The notes: generated by a model from the sequence alone, not told the origin. A stretch of 64,000 nt of DNA from Candidatus Melainabacteria bacterium (GCA_003963305.1 RXJR01000005.1:62001-126000), one strand, 5' to 3'. Positions 1 through 9,092 are shown, counted from the stretch's first letter. Made by a program: numbers and translations.

Positions 1-1134
1 ATAGGCGTTGTGCCTATCATCAGCAAAATGTCTCCTGACGACGCTGTTGACTTGCTGGCCGAACTGCCCAGAGAACGAGCCAACGCAATTATCAAACAGA
101 TGACCGACATGGAAGCGGCAGAAGACATCCAGGAGTTGATGGCCTTCAAAGATGACTCCGCCGGCGGCATCATGTCAACCGACTACCTTGCGCTTGACGC
201 GAAGATGACTGTCGAACAAGCTCTTGCCTACTTGCGCGAAAAGTATGAGCTGTTGGAAGAAGAAATTTATGACGTTTATGTGGTCGATGAGCGAGAAGTT
301 CTCGTTGGTCACGTGACGTTGAAAGAACTGTTCACTGCCGATCCCGAAGCTCTTGTCGAAAGCGTCATGGACGACAAGTTCATCAAAGTAAGCACCGAGA
401 CAGACCAGGAAGACGCGGCAGAGAAATTGAGTCGCTACGACTTGATGACCTTGCCTGTAGTTGACGTGCAGGGCAGACTGCGCGGTATCATCACCGCCGA
501 CGATGTCATCGACGTTTTGCAAGAGGAAGCGACGGAAGATATTTATCAATCTTCCGGTATCAACCCATCCGGCGCGGAAGAAGGTGAAGTGCTCACCTAC
601 AATGTCAGCCGCGCCTTTCAAGCACGCCTGCCCTGGCTGCTCGTGACACTTTTGATCGAGTCGGGTTCGGCGACTGTAATCACTCACTTCGACGACGTGA
701 TCAGACAGACAATCGCTGCAGCATCGTTCATGCCACTACTTTCAGGAGTGACAGGGTCAGTGGCCACGCAGAGCACCTGTATTATCTTGCGTGGTTCGGG
801 TCTGGACCAGGTGAACTGGAAGGTCTTCAGTCGCAATGTTTTTCACGAAATCAAAGTCGGCATGATGCTCGGCTTGACTTGCGGTCTGGCAACCGGTCTA
901 ATGGGCACACTGTTCAATCAGCAGCAACACAATCTCGGTCTGGTTGTGGGCATTTCACTTTTTGTCACCATGACTGTCGGTGTCATCATTGGCACCTCAA
1001 TGCCGTTTCTATTCGAAAAGCTCGGCGTCGAGCCCGCCCATGCAAGCGGTCCGTTCATCACAAGTATTCTTGATGTTTGCACGATGTCTATTTACCTCTC
1101 TATCGTCCACACTTGCTTGAATTCATTGCTCTAA
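1..1134 (+). CDS. mgtE: Magnesium transporter MgtE, 5' end outside the window
   Basis: The reading frame is already open at base 1, so the gene starts upstream and roughly the first 70-90 residues are missing. What remains follows the MgtE order: the end of the acidic helical N domain (MSPDDAVDLLAELP), two CBS domains, then a C-terminal membrane domain with about five helices. The second CBS half carries LPVVDVQGRLRGIITADDV. In this family the N and CBS domains sense cytoplasmic Mg2+ and gate a channel formed by the membrane domain. The membrane part is complete and ends normally at TAA. It lies 12 bases before the carboxyltransferase gene on the same strand, so the two may share a transcript, although no functional link is evident. 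Confidence 0.93.
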   Translation: MGVVPIISKMSPDDAVDLLAELPRERANAIIKQMTDMEAAEDIQELMAFKDDSAGGIMSTDYLALDAKMTVEQALAYLREKYELLEEEIYDVYVVDEREVLVGHVTLKELFTADPEALVESVMDDKFIKVSTETDQEDAAEKLSRYDLMTLPVVDVQGRLRGIITADDVIDVLQEEATEDIYQSSGINPSGAEEGEVLTYNVSRAFQARLPWLLVTLLIESGSATVITHFDDVIRQTIAAASFMPLLSGVTGSVATQSTCIILRGSGLDQVNWKVFSRNVFHEIKVGMMLGLTCGLATGLMGTLFNQQQHNLGLVVGISLFVTMTVGVIIGTSMPFLFEKLGVEPAHASGPFITSILDVCTMSIYLSIVHTCLNSLL

Positions 1135-1146
1135 GGAATAAGAAAA

Positions 1147-2694
1147 ATGGAGAAAACAAAACTAGATCCAAACGCTCAGCTGCTCGAGAAACGAAATAAA
1201 AGCCTGGCTGTGGATCCGGCCGTCAAGAAAAAACGGCAAGAGCGTGGAGTAATGATGGCGCGAGAGCGCATTGAGGCGCTGGTTGATCCGGGCACATTCA
1301 TGGAACTGGACCGTTATGCGTTGCATAACTGCTCGAACTTCGGCATGGAGAAGAAGAAAGTAGTGGGAGACGGAGTTGTCACCGGTCAGGCAATGATCGA
1401 TGGTCGCCCCGTATACCTGTTCGCCCATGATGGCACCTTCCTCGGTGGCGCACTGGGAGAAGTATTCGCCAAGAAAGTTTGTAAAGTAATGGACCTGGCA
1501 AAGCAAGCCGGCTGCCCGGTCATAGGATTGAACGAGAGCGGTGGTGCGCGCATTCAAGAAGGTGTCGCTTCCCTGGCCGGCTACGCCGACATTTTCTATC
1601 GCAACGTCGCCTGCTCTGGAGTGATTCCACAGATTTCAATAATCTACGGTCCCTGCGCCGGAGGCGCCGTGTACAGCCCAGCCGTCACTGATTTCACAAT
1701 CATGGTGGCAGACCAGAGCTACATGTTTATCACCGGACCTGAGATCGTCCGCACCGTAACTGGTGAAGAAGTAAGCTTCGAAGATCTTGGTGGTGCCCGC
1801 GTACATAACCAGAAAAGCGGTGTGGCACAGCTTCTCGCCGACGATGAAGAAGATTCGTTCTGGCTGACTCGCAAATTACTTTCATACCTACCGAGCAACA
1901 ATTTAGAAACGGCGCCTTCATCAGCCGAAGATGCATTCGAGCCAGAGAACGCAGCCGAGCTTGATTCTCTTGTTCCGTCTGACCCTTCCAAGCCATACGA
2001 CATGCATCAAGTGATCAAACGTATTTTCGACAGCGGCGAATTTTTCGAAATTGCTCCTATGTTTGCCACAAACTTGATCACAGGCTTCTGCCGGCTGAAC
2101 GGAATATCAGTCGGTGTCGTCGCCAATCAACCACAGTCATTAGCCGGTACTCTGGATATCGACGCCTCAGTGAAAGGGGCGCGCTTCGTTCGGTTCTGTG
2201 ATGCCTTCAATATTCCAGTCATCACTTTTGTCGACGTGCCGGGTTATCTGCCTGGCACCAAGCAGGAGCACAACGGCATCATCAGACATGGTGCCAAGTT
2301 GCTTTATGCATATTGCGAAGCGACTGTTCCCAAGCTGACTGTGATCACCCGCAAAGCATATGGTGGCGCTTTCGATGTAATGGGCTCGAAAAATGTTGGC
2401 GGCGATTTCAACTTTGCCTGGCCAACTGCAGAAATTGCCGTGATGGGTGCCCAGGGTGCCGTCAACCTTCTATATAGGAAGGAATTAGAGGGCGATCAGA
2501 CCGATAAATCAAAACGTCTGGTTGAGGAATACAAAGAACAATTCGCCAATCCCTATGTTTCAGCCGAACTCGGTTATGTCGATGATGTGATTCTGCCGAC
2601 AGAGACGCGCAAAGTATTGATTGCCGCTTTGCAAGTACAGCAAAACAAACGTGTCGAACGGCCGGCTCGAAAGCACGGAAACATTCCGCTCTAG
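1147..2694 (+). CDS. Acyl-CoA (propionyl-CoA type) carboxylase, carboxyltransferase subunit
   Basis: A 515-residue protein of the usual length for the biotin-dependent carboxyltransferase beta subunit (PccB/MmdA family). It has two crotonase-fold halves. Family motifs include LNESGGARIQEG and GPCAGGAVYSP in the N half, and FVDVPGYLPG and RKAYGGAFDVMGSK in the C half. The family moves a carboxyl group between carboxybiotin and an acyl-CoA such as propionyl-CoA, or removes it from methylmalonyl-CoA in the sodium-pumping decarboxylase. No biotin carboxylase or biotin carrier gene is beside it, so the holoenzyme type cannot be decided here. SucCD, which works on succinyl-CoA, lies far away at 49112. 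It overlaps the convergent gene at its 3' end through a shared CTAG. Confidence 0.9.
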   Translation: MEKTKLDPNAQLLEKRNKSLAVDPAVKKKRQERGVMMARERIEALVDPGTFMELDRYALHNCSNFGMEKKKVVGDGVVTGQAMIDGRPVYLFAHDGTFLGGALGEVFAKKVCKVMDLAKQAGCPVIGLNESGGARIQEGVASLAGYADIFYRNVACSGVIPQISIIYGPCAGGAVYSPAVTDFTIMVADQSYMFITGPEIVRTVTGEEVSFEDLGGARVHNQKSGVAQLLADDEEDSFWLTRKLLSYLPSNNLETAPSSAEDAFEPENAAELDSLVPSDPSKPYDMHQVIKRIFDSGEFFEIAPMFATNLITGFCRLNGISVGVVANQPQSLAGTLDIDASVKGARFVRFCDAFNIPVITFVDVPGYLPGTKQEHNGIIRHGAKLLYAYCEATVPKLTVITRKAYGGAFDVMGSKNVGGDFNFAWPTAEIAVMGAQGAVNLLYRKELEGDQTDKSKRLVEEYKEQFANPYVSAELGYVDDVILPTETRKVLIAALQVQQNKRVERPARKHGNIPL

Positions 2695-3428
2695 GATTTG
2701 CCCCGATTCTTCACAGCCAGGTCCGGATGCACCAGCCGTACCGGTTCGGTACTATCTGCGGCGGCATGATCGAGTTGCACGAGGTCGACTTCCAGAAGAT
2801 CTATCGGCATCAAGAGCGGTTCGGGCAAAATGGACTCGAATCGTCCGACAGGATCTGAAGCTCCAGTCAAGTCTTCAACAATCTTTAAAACATTTTCAGG
2901 AAACGGTTTGGGATAAACAAGAAACACCCCTGACAACGTGCCGCTTTTGGCACGCAATTTTTCTGCTCTCTGCTGCAAAGCTTTGACCGAATCCTTGAGC
3001 CGGCGCTCACTTTCATTATCGGCTGCCAGCACCGCGTCAGGCTCTGCAACACAAGCCAGTAGAACCGGACGCCCTTTGCTGTCCCGAAAGTGCAAATCGA
3101 AATAAGGCAGATCAGTCTTGCTGAAAAATCCCTGCTGCAAACGGTGAACAGCGACGTCGTTGACACGCGCAATCGACTCCCAGAGCAGTTTCTGGCGATT
3201 GTACAGTCCGGTGCGGTGGGCCAGCGAGAAAAACTCGGTGAATATGTAGCGAACGACGGTCTCGATCAGCCGCGGGCAATCACCATCGCTCTCCACCTTG
3301 ATACTTGACGTGGCCGCTTGCAGGTCAATCGGTGTGCTGGCGCGAGGCTGCATCACAACCGAATTCAAAGTGTGATTGGAGGGGTTCTCGTTTGTGATGG
3401 AGAGCTTGTAAGTGGCTGAATTGGGCAT
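2691..3428 (-). CDS. Hypothetical protein, 245 aa
   Basis: I do not recognise this protein. It has no signal peptide or membrane segment. The centre (about residues 60-150) alternates charged helices with a beta-like stretch (DLPYFDLHFRDSKGRPVLLACV), followed by a helical segment. The charge pattern and the SKGRPVLL turn are loosely like restriction-fold or NERD-type domains, but I see no catalytic motif and make no claim. It starts at ATG 3428 with only weak Shine-Dalgarno sequence. Its stop codon and that of the convergent carboxyltransferase share the palindrome CTAG (2691-2694). It appears monocistronic. Confidence 0.7.
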   Translation of the reverse strand: MPNSATYKLSITNENPSNHTLNSVVMQPRASTPIDLQAATSSIKVESDGDCPRLIETVVRYIFTEFFSLAHRTGLYNRQKLLWESIARVNDVAVHRLQQGFFSKTDLPYFDLHFRDSKGRPVLLACVAEPDAVLAADNESERRLKDSVKALQQRAEKLRAKSGTLSGVFLVYPKPFPENVLKIVEDLTGASDPVGRFESILPEPLLMPIDLLEVDLVQLDHAAADSTEPVRLVHPDLAVKNRGKS

Positions 3429-3787
3429 AGTTATTATTATTGATGATGCCTTTAGCGAGCGGACGTTCGTGGTACATCTATGTTACGGTCAAATCGGCTT
3501 GTCCGGTAAAAATATGGAGGCAAAAAAAACATTCAAAACCCATTGGATCAGCTGATTAGCCCTAAATCATGTAAACTGAAAGATAGGCGTCTTGGCGGTT
3601 TGTAACTCGTTCGAGGCTCGTGCACTGATTGCTGCCCGGTCTCAACATGGAAAACGAGTGCGGTACGGGGAAATTAGATCTGCTTTTTTCCGGTTGTGCT
3701 GCGCACAACCTATAACCAATGGGTAGAACCAAGATAGGGTGTTTTTTCTGCATTTCGATTCACATCGAAAGGACTTATCAGTAACAA
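3429..3787. other. Gene-free stretch between divergent genes
   Basis: This 359-base region should hold the promoters of the minus-strand hypothetical gene and the plus-strand sigma factor gene. A hairpin lies at 3692-3710 (GGTTGTG, loop CTGCG, CACAACC) with no T-run after it on either strand. About 110 bases before the sigma gene I see only poor matches to promoter consensus. A weak ECF-like pair (AGAAC, 17 bases, TCTGC) sits near 3733-3760 but does not meet the consensus well. A 63-codon minus-strand frame here looks random. Confidence 0.6.
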
Positions 3788-4360
3788 ATGGCTATCCTCC
3801 CCACCCGCAACAATTACCAGCAGTCAGCATCGACTGTTCTTGTCGACCTGAAAAAAGGTGATACATCGAAACGCAACGACTTCGTCTGGATGTATCAGGA
3901 CCGATTTTATGCCATCGCATACATGGCAACCGGCGACCAGAACCATGCCAACGAGCTGACGATCATGGCTTTCCAAAACGCCTTTGGAGCGCTCAAGCAA
4001 GTCAACCCCAAACAAGTCTCAATGGCTATCTGGGATTGGCTTTCACAGTTTATCGTCGACGCCTGCGCTGAATATCACTCGCAATACAGTACCCCCAACA
4101 ACAGCAACCCACGCACTGACCCCAGTGCCGACGGTTCAGCCCAGATGGACTGGGAAACGACGATCATCCTCGGAGTGCAACGCGTAAAGCGCTGTCTGAA
4201 TGCACTTCCTGAAGAACAACAAAAGGTTTTCTTGCTGCGCCACAACTTCCAACTAAACTATGACCAGATCGGCGCTGTTTTGAATCAAACCCCTGAAAAC
4301 GTTATGGCTTGGTTATTCCGGGCGCGAGTTCAGATCGTCAAGTGCTTAGGTCGAGGTTAA
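3788..4360 (+). CDS. Divergent ECF-type RNA polymerase sigma factor
   Basis: A 190-residue protein with the two-domain layout of extracytoplasmic-function sigma factors. A region 2-like helix bundle spans about residues 30-75 (MYQDRFYAIAYMATGDQNHA, then AFQNAFGAL). A region 4 helix-turn-helix spans about residues 130-185 (LNALPEEQQKVFLLRHNFQL, then YDQIGAVLNQTPENV and LFRAR). Region 2 is weakly conserved: the usual DxxQ(E/D)(V/T)F block reads ANELTIMAFQNAF. The linker is rich in Asn, Ser and Pro. The gene ends 23 bases before a protein whose first 36 residues form an anti-sigma zinc finger, so the two are very probably a sigma/anti-sigma pair. AAGGA lies about 14 bases before the ATG, which is far for a ribosome binding site. 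Confidence 0.8.
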   Translation: MAILPTRNNYQQSASTVLVDLKKGDTSKRNDFVWMYQDRFYAIAYMATGDQNHANELTIMAFQNAFGALKQVNPKQVSMAIWDWLSQFIVDACAEYHSQYSTPNNSNPRTDPSADGSAQMDWETTIILGVQRVKRCLNALPEEQQKVFLLRHNFQLNYDQIGAVLNQTPENVMAWLFRARVQIVKCLGRG

Positions 4361-4383
4361 CTCAAGAGAGTCCGGTATACATA

Positions 4384-7300
4384 ATGAATTGCAGTCGTTT
4401 TCGATTCCTGATCCAACAAAGATTTGACATGGACATTGCGCCACAAGACGAGCGCATGGTCGGTGCTCATCTTGAATCATGCGAATCGTGCGCCAAATTC
4501 CACCACCAGCTGCAACAAGTGATTATGGCTGCAGAAGAGGTGCCACTGCCAGAGGATATGTCACCTAATCCGCCAGAAGCGCTAGCTCGGAGCATTATGG
4601 AAGGTTTGCCACAGCCTAAAGCCAACCCGTTCGAGTTCATCACAAAGCTTTTCGCCAAGAAAGAGAAGGAGCTGCCCACTACAGTCGATCGCAACGCTTC
4701 CAAATTTCCTCACGTTAACCGTGGTGGCGCGCAGCCGGAAGAAGCACTGCAAGCGTCCAAGCCGACCAGCAAGCAACGCGAAGAAGACCACAGCGGCACA
4801 TCCAATCGCCTCAAAGCTCTCTCGAAGGGTCCGATCGAAAACCGCGAAGCCCAGTCGACAACGCGCTCTCTCGGTGAAAAATTAGGTTTTGCGGCGCCTC
4901 CCGGCGGCAGCCTCACCGACGATCAACCACTGACACTGGCTGAGTCGATTAGACGCAAGATCTCTGAGAAACCGGCAGAAGCCGACGACCAACAGCAGCA
5001 AGAAGAAGAAGAGTCTATGGCACCGCCTGCGCCACCACAAGCGGCTCAGGTGGACGACAGCTGGGGTCGAGCACCGGCCAACATGGCTGCTCCTCCAAAC
5101 ATTCCCGGTGCTAAACCGCAGCCAGGACAGCCCGGTCAGGCCGAACAACCAGTGCTCGGGTCATGGGGCAAACCATCACCAATTGACAGCTCCAACAGCT
5201 GGGGCGGACAACAAAACGCAGCCGCACAATCGATGTCGCGAGACGACTGGAACTACGACACAAATGCCGCACCGGGTGGCCAACCGATGCAGGCCCAGCC
5301 GCGCGGCAGCAGCATAGACCCATTTGCCGCTCCAGGTCAGCAAAGTAACAATCCTAATATGCAAGCGCCATCGGCCGAATCATGGGGCGGATGGAACGAT
5401 TCTGCGCCCAAAGGTGCAACAGGAAACGAAGCTGAATCAGACTGGGGCCCGCCACCTGCAGGTGGTGCATGGGACGAGCCTGCTCAAGAGTCAGGTCAAT
5501 CATGGGGCGGCGGAGCGGCCAACAAAGCAGCCACTCCTCAACCGCAACCTCAGGGACAGATGAGTGCAAGCCAGCTTGGTGCCAGCCAGTTTGGCGCGAG
5601 CTTAATGGAAACAGGCATGATCAAGCTTGGCGATCTCGGCATGCAAGCCGGAGCTAAACCGCAAGCAGCATCACCGGCGATGCCGGCGCCTGGCACCACC
5701 AATGATACTAATACAGCCTGGGGCGCCAGCCCTCAAGCCGGTCCTGGACAGGGAGCTGCTGCAGATCCCTGGGGCGGATCGGGCACAGACAGCTGGGGAG
5801 GCTCACCAGCGCCGAATGCCTGGGGAAGCGCTCCAGAAGCCACGGCAGCAGGAGGAAATCAATGGGGAACCGCGCCCGCTCAAGGAGGCGGCGGCAACCC
5901 ACCTGCAGGTGATTGGGGCGGACCAGTATCAGACAGTTGGAACGGCACACCGGCAGGACAGGACTCGTGGGGTCAATCTGCACCGGGCCAGGGTTCGAGT
6001 TGGGACCAACCTGCAGGCGGCAACCAACCAGCCTGGGGGGATGGAGCCGACTGGTCGCAAGGTCAAGCCAGTCCACCACAGGCGACGCCTGAACCCCAAC
6101 CGCAGGGTGGATCGAGCGCACAGGCGGCAGCGCTCGGACGTGGCAGACAACAAGCCTGGTCTCTCGAAGCAGAGCAAGTAGAAACGGGCACCTGGAGAGC
6201 CTTCGCTCCAAGCGGAGAAACTCTAAGCAGTGGCGCAGCTCAACGACCAGCCTCTGGCAACCAACAGTCTTTCGCTCCGCAACAAGATGAACAGAGCCGC
6301 TGGGATATTCCTATTCAAGATCGCATCAAGCAAAGCGGCACCAATATGCCAAACCCGGCAGCATCGACGCCGGCAGCAGCATTCGGCCAACCCAATCCTC
6401 CTGCACCTGCTCCTGTTGCACCACCTGTTCCACAGCCGGTCAAGCCGCAAGAGCCTTTGTTGCCGTCAGACAACCCCGCCCCCACGAAGAGTGGCTGGAA
6501 TTTTCCTGTTTACGAAGCTCCAGATCAACTAACAACAATTCCGGCCGAACCCAAAGTATCCAACTCCTGGGACAGCCCCGCTCCTGCTCCGGCTCAATCA
6601 CCAGTCGGTTTGACTGGATGGGGTGAGCCGCCACCACCACCGGCACCGGTACAGCCGGAAACAAAAGTGTCGGGAGCCTGGGATATGCCCGTTGCTCCGT
6701 CATTCTCACAACCGGCACCGCCGCAGCCTGCGCCGGCACCGATGCCCGGGCAGCCGGGTGGATCGGTACCAGTCGATTCCATAATGGATCGTCTCGGCAA
6801 CGTACTGAACAACAACGAAGCGGCCAGTGCTACTCAACAAACTGCCAGCTCCAGTCAGTGGGACATCTCTATTCAGGAACGGCAGCAACAGGCAGCCGCG
6901 GCAGCCGCGGCAGCCGCAGCAGCTGCTGCTCAGCCACCTCAACAGCCTGCTACCGCACCGTGGGGACAGGCGCCGGAAGCCAGTGCACCGCCTGCGATAC
7001 CAGGTGCAGCTCCGTCTTGGGCAGCCGCACCGCAGGCAGCGCCAGCACCTCAGCCAGCTCCAGCGACAGGTGCATGGGATGCTCCACCAGCACCTGTGGC
7101 ACCCGGACCCAATCCATTCGCTCAGCCCCTTGCGGCTGCCAGTTGGGATAATCAACCGAACCAGCCTGCTCCTTTGAACAGCTGGGACGCCCCTGCCAGT
7201 CAACCGGCCCCTGCAGCTAACAGTTGGGATAGCCCCGCCGGTCAACAAGCACCGGCCGCAAGTGCCTGGAACACGCCGGTAGGGCAATCAGCACCAGCAG

Positions 7301-9084
7301 CCAGCGGCTGGGATAATCCAATCGGTCAACAAGCACCAGCGGCAGCCGGATGGGACAATCCGGTCAACCCAATGGGCGCTCCGAACCCGATGGCGGCTCC
7401 GAACCCGATGGCGGCTCCAAGCCCGATGGCGGCTCCAAACCCGATGGCAGCTCCAAGCCCAATGGCAGCTCCAAGCCCGATGGCAGCACCAATGGCTTCT
7501 CCCTTCGCAGCTCCAGCCAACCCGGTCGCAGCTCCAGCCCCGATGCCGCAGCCGGCTGTCGCGGCAGCTGTCGGCGGTACGGCACCAGCGCCAGGTGGAC
7601 TGTTCCAGAATCTCGACGATAACGCTATAGATAGATTGTTCAGCGAGAACCTCGGTGTCAATGATACCGGTGCCGCTGCTGCAGCTCCGGTCCAACAAGC
7701 ACCAACACCAGCCTTCACAGCTCCTCGCTGGAATCCCGGTGAAAATGGTGGCACAGCAGCACCGGCTCAGCCTTCTTTCAGCGCCCCTCCGCAGCCCTTT
7801 GCTGTGCCAGGTCAGGCACCGCCTGCTGACGCAGGTGGACCCAAAATATCACCGATCACACCACGCAATGCTGCACCTCAGGAGCCGCAAGCTCCCGGCG
7901 TGGATCGTCGCAACGCTGCACCATTTGCCATGCCGGCAAGCGCACCGCAGACGATGGCACCCCCGCAGCCTATGGCCTCACCTTTCGCCCAGCCTGCACC
8001 CGCACCAGTCGCAGCTCCAGTTGCTGCTGCACCCGTAGCGGCAGCACCGGCAGCGCCGAAAAATGGTTTGTTCGACCTCGATGATTCAGCCATGGACGAA
8101 TTGTTCAGTAAAAATCTCGGTGTCAACGAACAAGCGATACCGTCCAACCAGCCTGCACAGCCAGCGGCTGCTCCAGTTTTCCAATCACCACCCGTGATGG
8201 CACAAGAACAGCCTGCACCGCCGGCCAATCCTTTCAGCAGACCGGCACCGCAGCTGGGCGCTCCGCCAGCAATGCAAAACCCATTCGCACCACTGACCAC
8301 TCCACCGGCCCAGCCAGTGCCGGCAGCGCCGCCTCAGGCAGCGCCAGCGTGGGCACAGCAACCGCCTGCGCCGCCGCAGGGCATGCAGCAACCACCGCAG
8401 CAAGGTGGATTGTTCTCGATAGACGACAGCATGATCGATAAGATATTCGCTGACAATGCTGCTGCTGCTCAACCTCAGCCTCCACAGCCTGTTGCAACAC
8501 CGCAATTCAACGTCAACGAAGCCGTGAAAGAAATGGCTGACGTAGCACAAAACGTACCGCCACCTAAGATTGCAGGCGTCGGCAGACTCGACCCACGCAC
8601 AGACAGCTCAGCCGACAGTGGCTCAGGCAGAATTGCATCAATCGGAAAGTTCTTGCTCGACCAGAAAGACCTGGAAAAAATCGGCAAGCTCACCGGTTCA
8701 GACTTGTCTGAAACGAAGATGCGCATTTTGACCATGGAAGCCGCGCAAGAACTGCAAACATTGCTGCAGCACATCGGCACTCAAGAGACAGTGATCGGTT
8801 CAGTTATTGTCGGACACGACGGCTTATTGATCGCCAATACAATGCCTCCTGATATCGATGCCGAGTCAATCGGGGTCTGGGCACTCGGACTCTACATGAG
8901 CACCGAAATGGTGATCAAGAAAATGGGTCAAGAGAGAGTTCACCAGATCGTATCGCGCACACCCAAAGGCTACGTTGTCATTGCCGACTTCGGCGGCGGT
9001 TTGCTTGTCACCGTCAGTGATGGCACTGATACTGACTCACTGATTCCGCTGATGCGCAGCATCACGCAGTTGGTTGCTCAGTAA
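4384..9084 (+). CDS. Anti-sigma zinc-finger / disordered / Roadblock-LC7 protein, 1566 aa
   Basis: The start is placed at ATG 4384 because the protein then opens with a perfect ZAS anti-sigma zinc finger: C3, H29, C33, C36 (C-x25-H-x3-C-x2-C). A start at GTG 4309 would overlap the sigma gene. Residues ~200-1400 are low-complexity, rich in Pro, Gln, Ala, Gly and Trp. They include scores of SWGG/SWD-type units, 13 consecutive Ala codons (6892-6930) and seven 6-residue repeats (7366-7491). Three spaced copies of GLFxxDDxxIDxLF lie near residues 1070, 1226 and 1340. Residues ~1422-1566 form a Roadblock/LC7 domain (SVIVGHDGLLIANTMP, then GYVVIADFGGGLLVTVSD). Roadblock proteins commonly act as partners or GAPs of Ras-like GTPases (MglB/MglA). 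There is no membrane segment, so the protein should be cytoplasmic. Function is inferred. Confidence 0.85.
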   Translation: MNCSRFRFLIQQRFDMDIAPQDERMVGAHLESCESCAKFHHQLQQVIMAAEEVPLPEDMSPNPPEALARSIMEGLPQPKANPFEFITKLFAKKEKELPTTVDRNASKFPHVNRGGAQPEEALQASKPTSKQREEDHSGTSNRLKALSKGPIENREAQSTTRSLGEKLGFAAPPGGSLTDDQPLTLAESIRRKISEKPAEADDQQQQEEEESMAPPAPPQAAQVDDSWGRAPANMAAPPNIPGAKPQPGQPGQAEQPVLGSWGKPSPIDSSNSWGGQQNAAAQSMSRDDWNYDTNAAPGGQPMQAQPRGSSIDPFAAPGQQSNNPNMQAPSAESWGGWNDSAPKGATGNEAESDWGPPPAGGAWDEPAQESGQSWGGGAANKAATPQPQPQGQMSASQLGASQFGASLMETGMIKLGDLGMQAGAKPQAASPAMPAPGTTNDTNTAWGASPQAGPGQGAAADPWGGSGTDSWGGSPAPNAWGSAPEATAAGGNQWGTAPAQGGGGNPPAGDWGGPVSDSWNGTPAGQDSWGQSAPGQGSSWDQPAGGNQPAWGDGADWSQGQASPPQATPEPQPQGGSSAQAAALGRGRQQAWSLEAEQVETGTWRAFAPSGETLSSGAAQRPASGNQQSFAPQQDEQSRWDIPIQDRIKQSGTNMPNPAASTPAAAFGQPNPPAPAPVAPPVPQPVKPQEPLLPSDNPAPTKSGWNFPVYEAPDQLTTIPAEPKVSNSWDSPAPAPAQSPVGLTGWGEPPPPPAPVQPETKVSGAWDMPVAPSFSQPAPPQPAPAPMPGQPGGSVPVDSIMDRLGNVLNNNEAASATQQTASSSQWDISIQERQQQAAAAAAAAAAAAAQPPQQPATAPWGQAPEASAPPAIPGAAPSWAAAPQAAPAPQPAPATGAWDAPPAPVAPGPNPFAQPLAAASWDNQPNQPAPLNSWDAPASQPAPAANSWDSPAGQQAPAASAWNTPVGQSAPAASGWDNPIGQQAPAAAGWDNPVNPMGAPNPMAAPNPMAAPSPMAAPNPMAAPSPMAAPSPMAAPMASPFAAPANPVAAPAPMPQPAVAAAVGGTAPAPGGLFQNLDDNAIDRLFSENLGVNDTGAAAAAPVQQAPTPAFTAPRWNPGENGGTAAPAQPSFSAPPQPFAVPGQAPPADAGGPKISPITPRNAAPQEPQAPGVDRRNAAPFAMPASAPQTMAPPQPMASPFAQPAPAPVAAPVAAAPVAAAPAAPKNGLFDLDDSAMDELFSKNLGVNEQAIPSNQPAQPAAAPVFQSPPVMAQEQPAPPANPFSRPAPQLGAPPAMQNPFAPLTTPPAQPVPAAPPQAAPAWAQQPPAPPQGMQQPPQQGGLFSIDDSMIDKIFADNAAAAQPQPPQPVATPQFNVNEAVKEMADVAQNVPPPKIAGVGRLDPRTDSSADSGSGRIASIGKFLLDQKDLEKIGKLTGSDLSETKMRILTMEAAQELQTLLQHIGTQETVIGSVIVGHDGLLIANTMPPDIDAESIGVWALGLYMSTEMVIKKMGQERVHQIVSRTPKGYVVIADFGGGLLVTVSDGTDTDSLIPLMRSITQLVAQ
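7366..7491 (+). repeat. Seven 18-bp tandem repeats inside the Roadblock gene
   Basis: Seven consecutive 18-base units of the form A(A/G)CCCGATGGC(G/A)GCTCC(A/G) run without interruption and in frame, encoding (N/S)PMAAP units (first unit NPMGAP). Copies differ by one to three bases, mostly at third positions. The tract lies in the disordered region about 80 residues before the first GLF-DD motif. In-frame minisatellites of this type often vary in copy number between strains. Confidence 0.95.
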
Positions 9085-9092
9085 GCGGCAAA

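Noticed and set aside
3692-3710. A 7-bp hairpin as a terminator.
   Set aside because: No T-run on either strand and no gene ends nearby; kept only as a note in the gap entry.
3562-3753. A 63-codon minus-strand frame upstream of the sigma gene.
   Set aside because: No ribosome binding site, random-looking composition and no domain.
5708-6211. A 167-codon minus-strand frame inside the disordered tract.
   Set aside because: Low-complexity Pro/Gln/Ala coding often leaves the other frames open by chance; the plus-strand protein with a ZAS finger and Roadblock domain explains the region.
7366-7491. A CRISPR-like array.
   Set aside because: The repeats are direct with no spacers and stay in frame within a coding region.
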